Shown piece after piece: positions 48,066-57,547 of a stretch of DNA of 64,000 bases (position 1 is the first letter of the stretch; each line of letters begins with the position of its first letter). A program made the translations under genes and the position numbers. The notes under the pieces are model-generated. The model was not told where the DNA came from, searched no databases, and was given only the letters and a program-made list of their open reading frames with translations. Source of the stretch: Methylocystis sp. H62 (GTDB lineage Bacteria > Pseudomonadota > Alphaproteobacteria > Rhizobiales > Beijerinckiaceae); the NCBI RefSeq assembly GCF_015709515.1, contig NZ_JADNQZ010000057.1, positions 124,001 through 188,000 of the forward strand. Direction: 5' to 3'.

Positions 48066-48317
48066 GTCGGCCCTCCTCGGCTTTCCTCGACGCTTGCGCC
48101 GCTCGCCCGATGTCGCGGAAGCGTCGCTTCGACGCTTCGCGGACGACACTCATTTTTGGATCTTGTTGCGGCCCAAGCCGTCGAACGCTTTATCGATTGT
48201 CGCCGACGCGGTAAAATTCGAAAATCTTATGAACTCATTCGGGGAACTAAACCCCTAGACGAGCTGCCGTCGACGAATTCGGAACAGCAGACTCGATTCG
48301 CAAGAGGCGGCGACAGG

Positions 48318-49283
48318 ATGGTCAACCTCAAGTCTTTCGACCTCAATCTGTTGCTGGCGCTGAAAGCGCTTCTCGAAGAGAAGAACGTGTCGCGCGCCGC
48401 AGAAAAGCTATGCCTGAGCCAGCCCGCCATGAGCCATATTTTACGCAGGCTGCGCGACCAACTCGACGATCCGATACTGGTGAAGTCCGCATCGGGTTTG
48501 GTCCCTACGGAGCGCGCGCTTGCGCTGCTGGAGCCAACGGCCGCCGTGCTTCGGCAGATCGAAAGGATCGTCGAACCCCCGCCAGAATTTGATCCCGCGA
48601 CCAGCCGCCGGCGCTTCGTGATCTCCACGAGCGACTATGTCGGCTTCGCCCTGTTGCCGACGCTTGCCGAGTCGATGATCCGCATCGCCCCGCATATCGA
48701 GGTGCATATTCGGCAGCCGATAACCGGGCCGCCCCACATCGTGCTCGAGAAAGACAATATCGATCTGGCGATCGGCTTCGACGCAATCTTCGGCGGCGCG
48801 CCGCATGTCTGCTCGCAGGCGTTGATGGGCGAGAGCATCGTTTGCCTCACAAGAAAATCCAACGCCGCAGTCCCGGGCGACGACATCAGTCTGGCGCAAT
48901 TTCTGGAATGCAAGCATGTGCTAATCAGCTGGCGGGAAGCAGGCACGGGCCTGATCGACGACAGTCTCGCAAAGCTGGGGCTACGTCGAAATGTCTTTCT
49001 TATTTTGCCGAACTTCTTGACGACGCCTTGGATTCTCGAGAAGACCGACCTTATGCTTTGTCTGCCGCAGAGGATGGCCGAGCAGTTCGTACAGCTGGCG
49101 CCGCTCAAAATCCTGCCGATCCCGATCGACCTGCCGCGCTACGCGTTGATGATGCTCTGGCATCCGCGCCACGAAAAAGATCACGCGCATATGTGGCTGC
49201 GGGAACGCGTGCGGATGGCCTGCCGCCGCGACAGCGGCAACGATGTGAACGCCGGCAGCGGCGCCAAGGCGCATGTTCACTAA
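48318..49283 (+). CDS. LysR-family transcriptional regulator
   Basis: About 321 residues with an N-terminal winged helix (FDLNLLLALKALLEEKNVSRAAEKLCLSQPAMSHILRRLR) and a C-terminal substrate-binding domain, reading like the NodD/NahR subgroup. An effector is not known. It is divergent from the DUF938 gene over a 252-base region that should hold its binding site. GACAGG lies upstream of the start. Confidence 0.93.
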   Translation: MVNLKSFDLNLLLALKALLEEKNVSRAAEKLCLSQPAMSHILRRLRDQLDDPILVKSASGLVPTERALALLEPTAAVLRQIERIVEPPPEFDPATSRRRFVISTSDYVGFALLPTLAESMIRIAPHIEVHIRQPITGPPHIVLEKDNIDLAIGFDAIFGGAPHVCSQALMGESIVCLTRKSNAAVPGDDISLAQFLECKHVLISWREAGTGLIDDSLAKLGLRRNVFLILPNFLTTPWILEKTDLMLCLPQRMAEQFVQLAPLKILPIPIDLPRYALMMLWHPRHEKDHAHMWLRERVRMACRRDSGNDVNAGSGAKAHVH

Positions 49284-49415
49284 GTGCGAATTTTTGCGAG
49301 TCAGCGCAGTCTAAGTCGCCTTAAGCGGCGCTGAATCGACGCGCCGCAACAACACGGCCCGACGAAGATCCGCGTCGGGCCGCGGCCTCCCCTTTGTCGA
49401 CGGCTCCCTCGCCCC

Positions 49416-49970
49416 CTAGATCGGGCGCGAGGCGAAGGCCTTCGTCGCATCGCGATTGATCGCCGCGGCGCCTGCGGCCTTCAACATCAACAGCACGACA
49501 AAGGCGCCGAGATTGATCAAAAAGATCCGCGTCACGACCGGCCCGGTGAAATGACCGACGCCAGGGCCTGTCGCCGCGGTGACCGCCAGAATCAGGCTCT
49601 CATAGACGACGAAGGCCGCAAGGAAAGCGGCGAGCGCGCCGGCGAAACCAGGAAAGCGGCGAGCGAGAAGGCCGGCGCTTTCACACGAAAGCAAAGCGAT
49701 GACGCCGAGCGCGCCGCCCCAAAACAGCGTCATGGCGTCCGTCGGATAATGCAGGAAAAGAAAACCCACAGCCTGATTGGCGAACCAGACTGCGCCCGTC
49801 AGCAGCAGAGCCTCGCGACGTGAGGCGGTGAGCGCCGCGACGGCGGCGAAGCCCGCGAGCGGCAAGGCGCACGCCCAACCGAAGCTGAGAATGATGCTCG
49901 CGGCGATGAAGGTCGCGGCCCAGAGCGCGCGGCGGTTGGTCGTCGGAAGAGTGGAAAGCGTAAGCGACAT
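49416..49970 (-). CDS. Small hydrophobic protein of the cobalamin operon, BtuM-like
   Basis: About 184 residues with five to six membrane helices. Motifs include FGWACALPLAGFAAVAALT, VWFANQAVGFLFLHYP and a late VYESLILA. It is the last gene of the riboswitch-controlled btuB operon. The combination of helix count, a cysteine in the first periplasmic-side helix and the NQAxGFxxLHYP motif recalls BtuM, a solitary ECF-type cobalamin transporter. The assignment is inference from motif memory and context. No BtuFCD genes are near. Confidence 0.6.
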   Translation of the reverse strand: MSLTLSTLPTTNRRALWAATFIAASIILSFGWACALPLAGFAAVAALTASRREALLLTGAVWFANQAVGFLFLHYPTDAMTLFWGGALGVIALLSCESAGLLARRFPGFAGALAAFLAAFVVYESLILAVTAATGPGVGHFTGPVVTRIFLINLGAFVVLLMLKAAGAAAINRDATKAFASRPI

Positions 49971-50021
49971 GACTGTTCTCCTTTTCAAGTGAAGACGTGG
50001 GAAGTTTAAAAGCGTGACGCG

Positions 50022-50669
50022 TCAGTCGCCTCGCAGCCGGCTGGCGGAACGATCGGCGGGATCGGGGTCGTGCAGGCCAAACCAGCGCGCGCGCAATTTG
50101 TCCCATAGCGCGAGGCGCGACCAATCCGGTTCTTTGAGAACCTTATCTGTCACAGCGTCGAGGAAGGGATTGGGCAGCAGCACAGTGATCTGCTGCTCGC
50201 CGGCGCCGTTGAACAGTTGCAATCCCCACGACATCGGCACGCAACTCGTGTTTCGCCGGCGATAGAGTTCGGCGCGCGACGTGCGTCTGAGCTGTGCAAG
50301 TTCGGGAGACGTCGGCCGAGCGCGCGATCCCTTATTCTCGCCGATGCAGACGTGAAAATGCGTGACGCCGAAGGCGACGGTGAGATAGCCGTCGAGCAGC
50401 CGGATGCGCGTCGGCGCGCGATCGGCGTGGATCTCCCACGCCGCGCCCTGAATGATCGGCCCGAAGACGATCTCGCGCCAGTGATGTTCGAAAAGGTCGC
50501 GAAACAGTTCTTCGAGACTCGCCGTATCTAGCGGCAGCGAGAAGACGTCGAGCGCGGCGCCGTCGGGTTCAATGATGCGTCGTGACGCGGCGCCTGGCGC
50601 GGCGCCTGGCGTTATGCCTGGCGCGATGCTTGGCGCTGTGCTTGGCGTTAGGTCTGCGTTGATTTCCAT
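50022..50669 (-). CDS. Hypothetical protein of the cobalamin operon
   Basis: About 215 residues, soluble, with no signal peptide. The start MEINADL follows GGGAG. Residues 9-28 are an Ala/Pro/Thr repeat encoded by five 12-base units. The rest includes FRDLFEHHWREIVFGPII and THFHVCIGENKG. The latter, with histidines and one cysteine, could hold a cofactor. It lies between btuB and the BtuM-like gene, so a role in cobalamin handling is likely. Confidence 0.6.
   Translation of the reverse strand: MEINADLTPSTAPSIAPGITPGAAPGAASRRIIEPDGAALDVFSLPLDTASLEELFRDLFEHHWREIVFGPIIQGAAWEIHADRAPTRIRLLDGYLTVAFGVTHFHVCIGENKGSRARPTSPELAQLRRTSRAELYRRRNTSCVPMSWGLQLFNGAGEQQITVLLPNPFLDAVTDKVLKEPDWSRLALWDKLRARWFGLHDPDPADRSASRLRGD
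50591..50650. repeat. 12-bp tandem repeat, five imperfect units
   Basis: Units of the form YGCYTGGCGYNR run head to tail and encode four-residue Ala-Pro-Gly/Ser-Ala/Ile blocks in the protein N-terminus. The frame is preserved, so unit number may vary. Confidence 0.75.
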
Positions 50670-50693
50670 AACGATCTCCCTGCCGTTCATTCG

Positions 50694-52772
50694 TCACCAG
50701 GCGTATTTCACGCCGCCATAGAAGGCGCGCGCCGTCGTCGAATAATTGTAGACTTCCTCGTAGAGCGCATTGCCGACATTTTCGATGCGCCCATGCAGCG
50801 TCAGCTGGTCGGTCAGCTTGTAATTCGCGAAGAGATCGAGGCGCACATAGGGCGCGAGCATCACGCGCTTATTGAAGATGAAATCCACGTCATGCGCGGC
50901 GCCGACGATGTTCGCCCGCGCTTCGAGTTCAAGACCCGGCAGTCCCGTATAAATGACCGACCACATGCCCTTGTGCCGCGGCCGGCGCAGCAGCGTGCGT
51001 CCAGCGTAGATGCTGTTCTCGTCGTCATCGAGATTGCGCGCGGCGAGGAACGTGTAGCTTCCCCGCGCGTGCAAGACGCCAGGAACGAGACTCGCTTCGC
51101 CGGAAAATTCGACGCCGCGCGTATCCGCGCGCCCGACGCTGAAATAGCAGCCGAAGATCTGCGTCGCCGTGCAACTCTCGGCCTTTCCGAACTGCACGAG
51201 ATTCGTGTAGCGATTGGTGAAGACGGAGACGGAAGCGGTGGCAAGACCGCCAAAAAAGCTCTGATCGATGCCGGCGTCGAAGCCAAGGACGCGTTCGGGC
51301 GCGAGCGCCGGATCGCCGTACTGGCTGAACTGCTGGTAGAGCGACGCGGTCTTGGCGCCGGTGGCGGCGGAGCCGCGCAGCCGCATGCCGATCTCGTCGA
51401 TGCGGAAATTCGCCATCGTCCGCCAAGTGAGAAACGTTTGGTTCTTGCTCACCGCGTCGACGCGTCCGCCATAAGAAATGTCGAGCCGGTCGAACAAGGT
51501 GAATTGGTGCTGCGCATAGCCGGACCATGTCGTCTGGACGGCATGCGTCGGCGCGTAATTATCGACGATCCAGGCCTCGCGCGAATTCTGCGCCGTCTCC
51601 GTTTCAACGCGCGATCCGACGGTCGCAAGACCCAGCGGCCCCAGCGCGATATCGCTCTGATATTCGACGCCCCTGCGCCCGCCGAGATATCCGAAGCGGC
51701 AGTTTTGCGACAGGAAGCTCTGCATGTCGAAACAGGCTTCCGTCGACCAGGCGTCGCGATTGCCGCGATTGGCGTAAAGCGTCAGCCTGTTGCGGAGCGC
51801 CTTGTCGAACAAGTCGGCGCCGAACCGCACATAGCCCTGCATGAATGTCGCATGCTGATGATTGAAAGGATCGAAGACGCTCCAGGAATTGAAGGCGTAA
51901 GGATTGTCGTAGCGAATGGCGCTGTCGTAACCGGCGATGCCCGCCTCGATTCGCGCATCTTCAGTGAAGTCATGGCCGATGCGCCCGGTGACCCCGACGG
52001 TGTTCGTCGGATCATTGGCGGGGAGCGGCGGCAGCGGCGTCGTCTGATCGCCGATGAAGATGGGACGCTGCGGGCGATAGCCGTAACGCGGGAAGCCATC
52101 GGCATGCAGGCCGGAAATCGACAGCGCGTAGGACCCCTGACCGTCGGCGCCGGAGATCGACGCGCGCGAGGACGACGTTCCATAGGCGCCGCCTTCCGAC
52201 ATGATCCAGCCTTGCGGCGCGCCCTTGCCGCGACGCGTGATGATATTGATGACGCCGCCCATCGCATCGGAGCCGTAGAGCGCCGATTGCGGACCGCGCA
52301 GCACTTCGATCCGCTCGATGTCGGTCGGAAGCAGCCGGCCGAAATCGACCGAACCGTCCGTGCTGGTCGGATCGCCAATGCGAATGCCGTCGATCAGCAC
52401 CAGAGTCTGGCCGGGAGTCGAGCCGCGCAAAGCGACGGAGGTCTGCGCGCCAGGCCCGCCGTTCGAATAGACGTCAAGTCCCGGCACACCGCGCAGCACA
52501 TCGTTGAAGCCGAGCGATCCGCGCTTCTGGATATCGCGCGCATGAATGACGCTGACCGAGGCGCCGGTGCTCGATGCCGGCTGCTCGACGCGCGTCGGCG
52601 TGACGACGGTTTGGTCCTCAACGTCGGCGGCGGGCGAGCCTGGCTGCGCCGGACTTAACGGGCCGACCTCGATGACAGGCAAGGATTGCTGGGCGAAAGC
52701 GACGGAAGTGGAGAGAGATAAAGACAGCACAAACGCGCCGCGCAAGGCGGTCGTAAAAATGTCGGAAGGCAT
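50694..52772 (-). CDS. btuB: TonB-dependent cobalamin receptor
   Basis: 692 residues: a signal peptide (AFVLSLSLSTSVAFA), a TonB box region (EDQTVVTPTR), a plug domain with LRGVPGLDVYSNGGPG and RGPQSALYGSDAMGGVINI, and a C-terminal beta barrel ending in YGGVKYAW with a final aromatic residue. It imports cobalamin across the outer membrane. A cobalamin riboswitch lies 120 bases upstream, which confirms the substrate. Confidence 0.93.
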   Translation of the reverse strand: MPSDIFTTALRGAFVLSLSLSTSVAFAQQSLPVIEVGPLSPAQPGSPAADVEDQTVVTPTRVEQPASSTGASVSVIHARDIQKRGSLGFNDVLRGVPGLDVYSNGGPGAQTSVALRGSTPGQTLVLIDGIRIGDPTSTDGSVDFGRLLPTDIERIEVLRGPQSALYGSDAMGGVINIITRRGKGAPQGWIMSEGGAYGTSSSRASISGADGQGSYALSISGLHADGFPRYGYRPQRPIFIGDQTTPLPPLPANDPTNTVGVTGRIGHDFTEDARIEAGIAGYDSAIRYDNPYAFNSWSVFDPFNHQHATFMQGYVRFGADLFDKALRNRLTLYANRGNRDAWSTEACFDMQSFLSQNCRFGYLGGRRGVEYQSDIALGPLGLATVGSRVETETAQNSREAWIVDNYAPTHAVQTTWSGYAQHQFTLFDRLDISYGGRVDAVSKNQTFLTWRTMANFRIDEIGMRLRGSAATGAKTASLYQQFSQYGDPALAPERVLGFDAGIDQSFFGGLATASVSVFTNRYTNLVQFGKAESCTATQIFGCYFSVGRADTRGVEFSGEASLVPGVLHARGSYTFLAARNLDDDENSIYAGRTLLRRPRHKGMWSVIYTGLPGLELEARANIVGAAHDVDFIFNKRVMLAPYVRLDLFANYKLTDQLTLHGRIENVGNALYEEVYNYSTTARAFYGGVKYAW

Positions 52773-52892
52773 AGCTGGACTCGCAGCGAACGTGGGCCGT
52801 CACTGCGAAAGGTCTCCGCCACACGCCGCTAAAGGCGCAGGGCTTCGGCCGCATCGGTGCACCCCGCCCGACGCTTTCGCGCGTGACCACGA

Positions 52893-53077
52893 AGCGACGG
52901 CAGGTCTCCTGGCTCGCGGGTTGTCGCCTCGGACCGCCTTCCCAGAGCCTTATGGCTCCAGTGGCTTAGTGGTCGTCGGCTCGCCGCTTACAGTTGCGGG
53001 GGCAGCCGCGGAATTGCGCACGAAGCTGCGCGCTCACCGCATTCCCATTTTGATCCCCGAAGGGAACCGTCTGCCGC
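52893..53077 (-). ncRNA. Cobalamin (adenosylcobalamin) riboswitch
   Basis: On the minus strand, in order: GGGAATGCGGTGAG, the core GCTGCCCCCGCAACTGTAAG, CCACTGG, GGGAAGGCGG, and finally the B12 box GCGAGCCAGGAGACCTGCC. All conserved blocks of the class are present in the right order. It precedes btuB and should repress the whole operon when cobalamin is plentiful. Confidence 0.95.
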
Positions 53078-53180
53078 AAAATAGAATGCCGATCGCACGA
53101 CAAGTCAAGGGCGACGCGACGATTGTCGTTGCGATTGAGCGAAGGGCCTTGGTCGTGAACGCGCATCCTGAAACGCCGCA

Positions 53181-53229
53181 GTCCTCGTGCTTCGAGACAG
53201 CGGCTTCGCGGCTTCCTCAGCATGAGGAC
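53181..53229. repeat. Hairpin repeat, copy A
   Basis: GTCCTCGTGC...GCATGAGGAC arms enclose AGCGGCTTCGCGGCT. It shares the TTCGAGAC and GCTTCGCGGC core with copy B in inverted orientation. It is a dispersed intergenic type. Confidence 0.6.
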
Positions 53230-53260
53230 TGCTTCTTGTAAATTCACACGCGAGACTTGA

Positions 53261-53310
53261 GGCCCCTCATCCTGAGGAGCCGCGAAGCGGCGTCTCGAAG
53301 GAGAGGGGCC
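53261..53310. repeat. Hairpin repeat, copy B
   Basis: GGCCCCTC...GAGGGGCC arms around GAGCCGCGAAGCGGCGTCTCGAAGG. It has the same core as copy A but in the opposite orientation, 31 bases away. It lies just past the M20 peptidase stop. Confidence 0.6.
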
Positions 53311-53335
53311 GACTTCAATGCAATCAATTTCCAAC

Positions 53336-54724
53336 TCAAGCCGCCGCCAGCGCCGCAAGCACGCGCGCCCAGGAGCGCATTCCCTTGTGGAACGATGTGT
53401 CGGAATATTTCTCGTTGGGCGAATGGATGCGGTCGTCGTCATGCGCGAAGCCGATCATCAGCGAATCCATATTGAGGTCGCGCTTGAAGGCGCCGACGAT
53501 CGGTATCGAGCCGCCGCAGCCGGCGAGCACCGCTTCCTTTTCCCATTCTTCCGCCAGCGCGCGGCGCGCGCGATTGAGCGCCTCCGAGCCGAAGGGAAGT
53601 TGCAAAGCGTTCGAAGCGCCATGTGAAATGAATTCGGCCTTGGCGTCGGTCGGCAGACGCTCGCGCACGAAACTGCGGAAGCTTTCGAGGATCGTTTTCG
53701 CGTCCTGCTTGCCAACGAGGCGAAATGAGAATTTCGCCGACGCCTGCGCCGGCAGCACCGTCTTCGATCCTGCGCCTGTGTAGCCGCCGATGATTCCATT
53801 CACGTCGCAGGTCGGACGCGCCCAGATCTGCTCGATGATTCCGCGGCCGGTTTCGCCGCCAACGCGCGTGAGGCCGATTTCCGAAAGCCATTTGGCCTCG
53901 TCGAAGTCGATGGCGCGCCATTGCTCGGCGATCTCTTCGGGAATCTCCGGCACGCTGGCGTAGAAGCCCGGCAGCGTCACCTTGCCCTCGATGTCATGCA
54001 GATCGGCGATGATTTTCGCCAGCACATGAATCGGATTCAGCACCGGCCCGCCAAACATGCCGGAATGCAAATCATGGCTGGGCCCTTTGATGATCACCTC
54101 TTCGAGCGCGAGCCCGCGCAGCATCACCGTGATCGCCGGCGTCGACGCGTTCCACATGCTGGTGTCGCAGACGAGCGCGAGATCGGGCGCCGAAAGTTCG
54201 TCCTTATTCGCCGCGAGAAAGCCGGGAAGCGAGGGCGACCCCGTCTCCTCTTCGCCCTCGAACAGAAATGTGACGTTGCAGGGCAGACCGCCATTCGCCT
54301 CGAACGCGCGGCAGGCTTCGACGAAAGTCATCAGCTGGCCTTTGTCGTCCGAGGCGCCGCGGGCGACGATGTCCTTGCCATCCTTGCCCTCGGCAAGGTG
54401 AGGCGCGAAAGGCTCGGTGTCCCACAGTTCCAGCGGGTCTGGGGGCTGCACGTCATAATGGCCGTAGAACAGCACATGCGGCGCATCCTTGCGCTTCGCC
54501 TTGGCGTGGCCGACGACGATCGGATGGCCGGGCGTCTCGCGCACTTGCGCTTCGTAACCAAGGCCGTTGAGCTGATCCTTGAGCCAGTTCGCCGCGCGCA
54601 GACATTGCGCGCTATAGGCCGGATCGGTCGAAACGGAGGGAATGCGCAAGAGATCGAACAGGCGTTCTCTCGACGCGTCGAGATTGGCGTCTATGGTCGT
54701 GAGCACGGCGTCGATCGCGGCCAT
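53336..54724 (-). CDS. M20-family metallopeptidase (dipeptidase-type)
   Basis: About 462 residues with the M20 metal motifs YGHYDVQPPDP (His/Asp), RGASDDKGQL, FLFEGEEETGSPSL (catalytic Glu and metal Glu) and a C-terminal dimerisation domain that keeps FHKG. It cleaves dipeptides or acylated amino acids in the cytoplasm. The ATG at 54724 has GAGGAG seven bases upstream. An upstream-extended frame reads through repeat DNA and is rejected. Confidence 0.93.
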   Translation of the reverse strand: MAAIDAVLTTIDANLDASRERLFDLLRIPSVSTDPAYSAQCLRAANWLKDQLNGLGYEAQVRETPGHPIVVGHAKAKRKDAPHVLFYGHYDVQPPDPLELWDTEPFAPHLAEGKDGKDIVARGASDDKGQLMTFVEACRAFEANGGLPCNVTFLFEGEEETGSPSLPGFLAANKDELSAPDLALVCDTSMWNASTPAITVMLRGLALEEVIIKGPSHDLHSGMFGGPVLNPIHVLAKIIADLHDIEGKVTLPGFYASVPEIPEEIAEQWRAIDFDEAKWLSEIGLTRVGGETGRGIIEQIWARPTCDVNGIIGGYTGAGSKTVLPAQASAKFSFRLVGKQDAKTILESFRSFVRERLPTDAKAEFISHGASNALQLPFGSEALNRARRALAEEWEKEAVLAGCGGSIPIVGAFKRDLNMDSLMIGFAHDDDRIHSPNEKYSDTSFHKGMRSWARVLAALAAA

Positions 54725-54804
54725 GAATTGAGCTCCTCGGTGAGAAGCCGAAACTAATGCGGATGCATGGCGAGGGGAAGACGCGGCGCGTGAGGCAGCG
54801 CATA

Positions 54805-54930
54805 CCTCCCCCTTGCGGGGAGGTCGCGCTGCGCAGCAGCGCGGGTGGGGTGACATTAAGAGACGAGAGATAGAAAAATAATCACCCCACCCCGGCGCTT
54901 CGCGCCGACCCTCCCCATCAAGGGGAGGGT
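54805..54930. repeat. Paired inverted CCTCCCC repeat
   Basis: CCTCCCCCTTGCGGGGAGG at one end and CCCTCCCCATCAAGGGGAGGG at the other, with GCGCGGGTGGGGTGA and TCACCCCACCCCGGCGC forming longer-range complementary arms. Typical dispersed repeat of this lineage, between M20 peptidase and fumC. Confidence 0.65.
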
Positions 54931-54954
54931 GTTTACGCAAGCTGCTTTGGTTGC

Positions 54955-56352
54955 TCACGCGCTCGGTGCGAGCATATTCTCCGGCCGCACGATTTCGTCG
55001 AACTCGATCTCCGTCACCTTGCCGGAAGCCAGCGCCTCTTCCTTCAGGCTCGTGCCGTTTTTGTGCGCGGCGCGGGCGATCTTCGAGGCCGCGTCATAGC
55101 CGATCTTCGGCGCCAGCGCGGTGACGAGCATTAGCGAGCGATCCAGGAAGCGCTTGATGTTGGCTTCATCCGCTTCAATGCCGTCGACGCAGCGCGCGAC
55201 GAAACTGTTGATGCTATCGGAGAGCAGAATGGTCGATTCGAGCAGCGCGAAGCCGACGACGGGCTTCAGCACATTAAGTTCGAGATGGCCTTGCGAGGCG
55301 GCGAAGGTGATCGTCGAATTATTGCCGAAAACCCGCGTGCACACCATGGTCAGCGACTCGACCTGGGTGGGATTGACCTTGCCCGGCATGATCGACGAAC
55401 CCGGCTCGTTCTCGGGAAGCCTCAGTTCCGCAAAGCCGGCGCGCGGCCCGGAGCCGAGCAGGCGAATGTCGCAGGCGATCTTATAGAGGCCCGACGCCAG
55501 CGCGTTAAGCGCGCCATGCGCGAAGACGATCGCATCGTGAGTCGCGAGCGCCTCGAATTTGTTAGGCGCCGAAACGAAAGGCAGTCCGGTCTGCTCGGCG
55601 ATGTCGGCGGCGACCTCTTCGCCAAAGCCTTTGAAGGTGTTGACGCCGGTGCCGACCGCCGTGCCGCCCTGAGCGAGCTGCAGAAGATCGGCGAGCGTCG
55701 TTCTGATCCGCCTTTCCGCGTATTCGGCCTGCGCCGCATAGCCGGAAAACTCCTGGCCGAGCGTCACCGGCGTCGCATCCTGCAAATGGGTGCGGCCGAT
55801 CTTGATGATATCGGCGAATTTCACCGCCTTGGCGTTGAGCGAAATATGCAGCCGCTCGACGGCGGGAATCAGCCGACCGGAGATCGTCGTGGCGCCGGCG
55901 ATGTGAATGGCGGTCGGGAAACTGTCGTTCGACGACTGCCCGAGATTGACGTGATCGTTCGGATGCACCGGCGATTTCGACCCGCGCGGCGCGCCGAGCG
56001 TTTCATTGGCGCGATTGGCGATGACCTCATTGACGTTCATGTTGGTCTGGGTGCCGGAGCCGGTCTGCCAGACGACGAGCGGAAAATGCGCGTCGAGCTT
56101 CCCGTCGATCACCTCGCGCGCCGCGGCGACGATCGCGTCGGCGATGTTAGGCGCGAGCAGGCCCTTCCTGGCGTTGACCTTGGCGGCCGCGAGCTTGATG
56201 CGCGCCAGCGCATGCACGATCTCGATCGGCATGAGATCGCCGCCGATCGGAAAATTCTCCCGCGAGCGTTCCGTCTGCGCGCCCCAATAGGCCCAGGACG
56301 GCACGGCGATGTCGCCGAAGGAGTCGCGTTCAATTCTATGATCGTCGGTCAT
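54955..56352 (-). CDS. fumC: Class II fumarate hydratase
   Basis: 465 residues, the usual class II length. It hydrates fumarate to malate in the TCA cycle without an iron-sulfur cluster. The signature [13 protein letters not shown], the N-terminal [15 protein letters not shown] and [14 protein letters not shown] are intact. Confidence 0.97.
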   Translation of the reverse strand: MTDDHRIERDSFGDIAVPSWAYWGAQTERSRENFPIGGDLMPIEIVHALARIKLAAAKVNARKGLLAPNIADAIVAAAREVIDGKLDAHFPLVVWQTGSGTQTNMNVNEVIANRANETLGAPRGSKSPVHPNDHVNLGQSSNDSFPTAIHIAGATTISGRLIPAVERLHISLNAKAVKFADIIKIGRTHLQDATPVTLGQEFSGYAAQAEYAERRIRTTLADLLQLAQGGTAVGTGVNTFKGFGEEVAADIAEQTGLPFVSAPNKFEALATHDAIVFAHGALNALASGLYKIACDIRLLGSGPRAGFAELRLPENEPGSSIMPGKVNPTQVESLTMVCTRVFGNNSTITFAASQGHLELNVLKPVVGFALLESTILLSDSINSFVARCVDGIEADEANIKRFLDRSLMLVTALAPKIGYDAASKIARAAHKNGTSLKEEALASGKVTEIEFDEIVRPENMLAPSA

Positions 56353-56415
56353 CGGCTGGCTCGCATGGGAAGGGGCGTTTCGCGCGCCTCCCTATGCGGC
56401 ATTTCCGAGCAGCGT

Positions 56416-56985
56416 TCAATCGCGCGTGGCTGCGGAGAGCTGCTCGGCCGAGGACCATTCGCGCGGCTCGGCGCTCGGCGGCGCCGACATCAGGTCGGAG
56501 AGCCGATTGCGGGCGCGATTCACCCGGCTCTTCATCGTGCCCGGCGCGCAGCCGCAGATTTGAGCAGCTTCCTCATATGACATGCCGGACGCGCCGACCA
56601 GGATCAGCGCTTCGCGCTGATCGAGCGGCAATTTTTGCATCGCGTCGCGGAAGTCGAGAAAATCCATATGCGCATGTTGCGAGTCCGGCGCGACCAGTCG
56701 TCCGGCGATCAGGCCGTCGGGATCGGGGGCCTCGCGTCGGCGCTTGCGAAATTCGCTGTAGTAGATGTTGCGCAGAATCGTGAACAGCCAGGCGGTGAGA
56801 TTGGTGCCTTCCGAAAACGTCGCGAGGCTGCCCCAGGCCTTGACCAAGGTTTCCTGAACAAGGTCGTCGGCGCGATCGGAGTTTCCGCAAATCGACACCG
56901 CGAAGGCGCGCAAGCTCGGGATGGCTGAGATCAGATCAGCCCTCAATCCCTGTCCTGCCGAATGCGCTTCTTCGCTTGCCTTCAC
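56416..56985 (-). CDS. ecfG: General stress sigma factor EcfG
   Basis: 189 residues with ECF sigma regions 2 (RADDLVQETLVKAWGSLATF) and 4 (MSYEEAAQICGCAPGTMKSRVNRAR). Released from the anti-sigma factor NepR when PhyR is phosphorylated, it transcribes general stress genes. The GTG start overlaps the nepR stop by four bases (GTGA). Matching promoters exist at 44511 and 57423. Confidence 0.93.
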   Translation of the reverse strand: MKASEEAHSAGQGLRADLISAIPSLRAFAVSICGNSDRADDLVQETLVKAWGSLATFSEGTNLTAWLFTILRNIYYSEFRKRRREAPDPDGLIAGRLVAPDSQHAHMDFLDFRDAMQKLPLDQREALILVGASGMSYEEAAQICGCAPGTMKSRVNRARNRLSDLMSAPPSAEPREWSSAEQLSAATRD

Positions 56986-57350
56986 TCACTCTTCCTCGGC
57001 GCGCTTGACGTCGCCGGGGAGGATAGCACATTCGTTTCGAGTTGGTTCAAAAGTTTCAGAAACCGATCGGGAACCGGTTGAGCCGCGACATCGTCATAGA
57101 GATTGCGAAGCTCCTTTCCGATCGAGTCCTGGAATTCCACTGGCCGCTGTCGCAGGACCGGCTGTGCGCCGCAGCGCGCCTCCCCTGCTCCTCGGCGACG
57201 ATCGCCGAATTCGTCACGTGTCATCACCCACCCTGCAAACGTCCCCACCCTTCGAGGGCCTGGTTTGGAAGAATACCGCCCGTCGCCTGCGAAAGCGTCG
57301 TCGTCTGCTTTCGGGCGCGCAACTATATTCTCCGGATTCTTATTCCCCAT
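56982..57350 (-). CDS. nepR: Anti-sigma factor NepR
   Basis: About 122 residues. The conserved C-terminal NepR segment IGKELRNLYDDVAAQPVPDR binds EcfG and, under stress, PhyR. The N-terminal 70 residues are basic and probably unstructured, making it longer than many homologues. I chose the ATG of MGNKNPEN at 57350, which has GAGGG upstream. It has a perfect EcfG promoter in front, so the pair is autoregulated. Confidence 0.9.
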   Translation of the reverse strand: MGNKNPENIVARPKADDDAFAGDGRYSSKPGPRRVGTFAGWVMTRDEFGDRRRGAGEARCGAQPVLRQRPVEFQDSIGKELRNLYDDVAAQPVPDRFLKLLNQLETNVLSSPATSSAPRKSE

Positions 57351-57422
57351 GGAGCCCTCTATTTTAATATGCATGATTTCTGGAGCCGTCGCGTTATACT
57401 GCGCCGCAAGGACGATAGGCAA

Positions 57423-57447
57423 AACGCACCGCTGAAGGATTGGTTCC
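57423..57447 (-). promoter_or_regulatory. EcfG-dependent promoter of nepR-ecfG
   Basis: On the minus strand GGAAC-N16-CGTT matches the EcfG consensus exactly, 73 bases before the nepR start. Positive autoregulation of this operon is well known in Rhizobiales. Confidence 0.85.
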
Positions 57448-57547
57448 CTAAAATGCCGAGCAGTTTTGACGTATTGTCCAAGTTTTGAATCTGCTTAGCC
57501 CGCACTCCTCTCCTCCGCGAGGCTAGATGCTGCTGGAGTTGTAAGAC

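Noticed and set aside
54725-54958. An N-terminal extension of the M20 peptidase
   Set aside because: It reads through dispersed repeat DNA. The ATG at 54724 has a good GAGGAG site and gives the family length.
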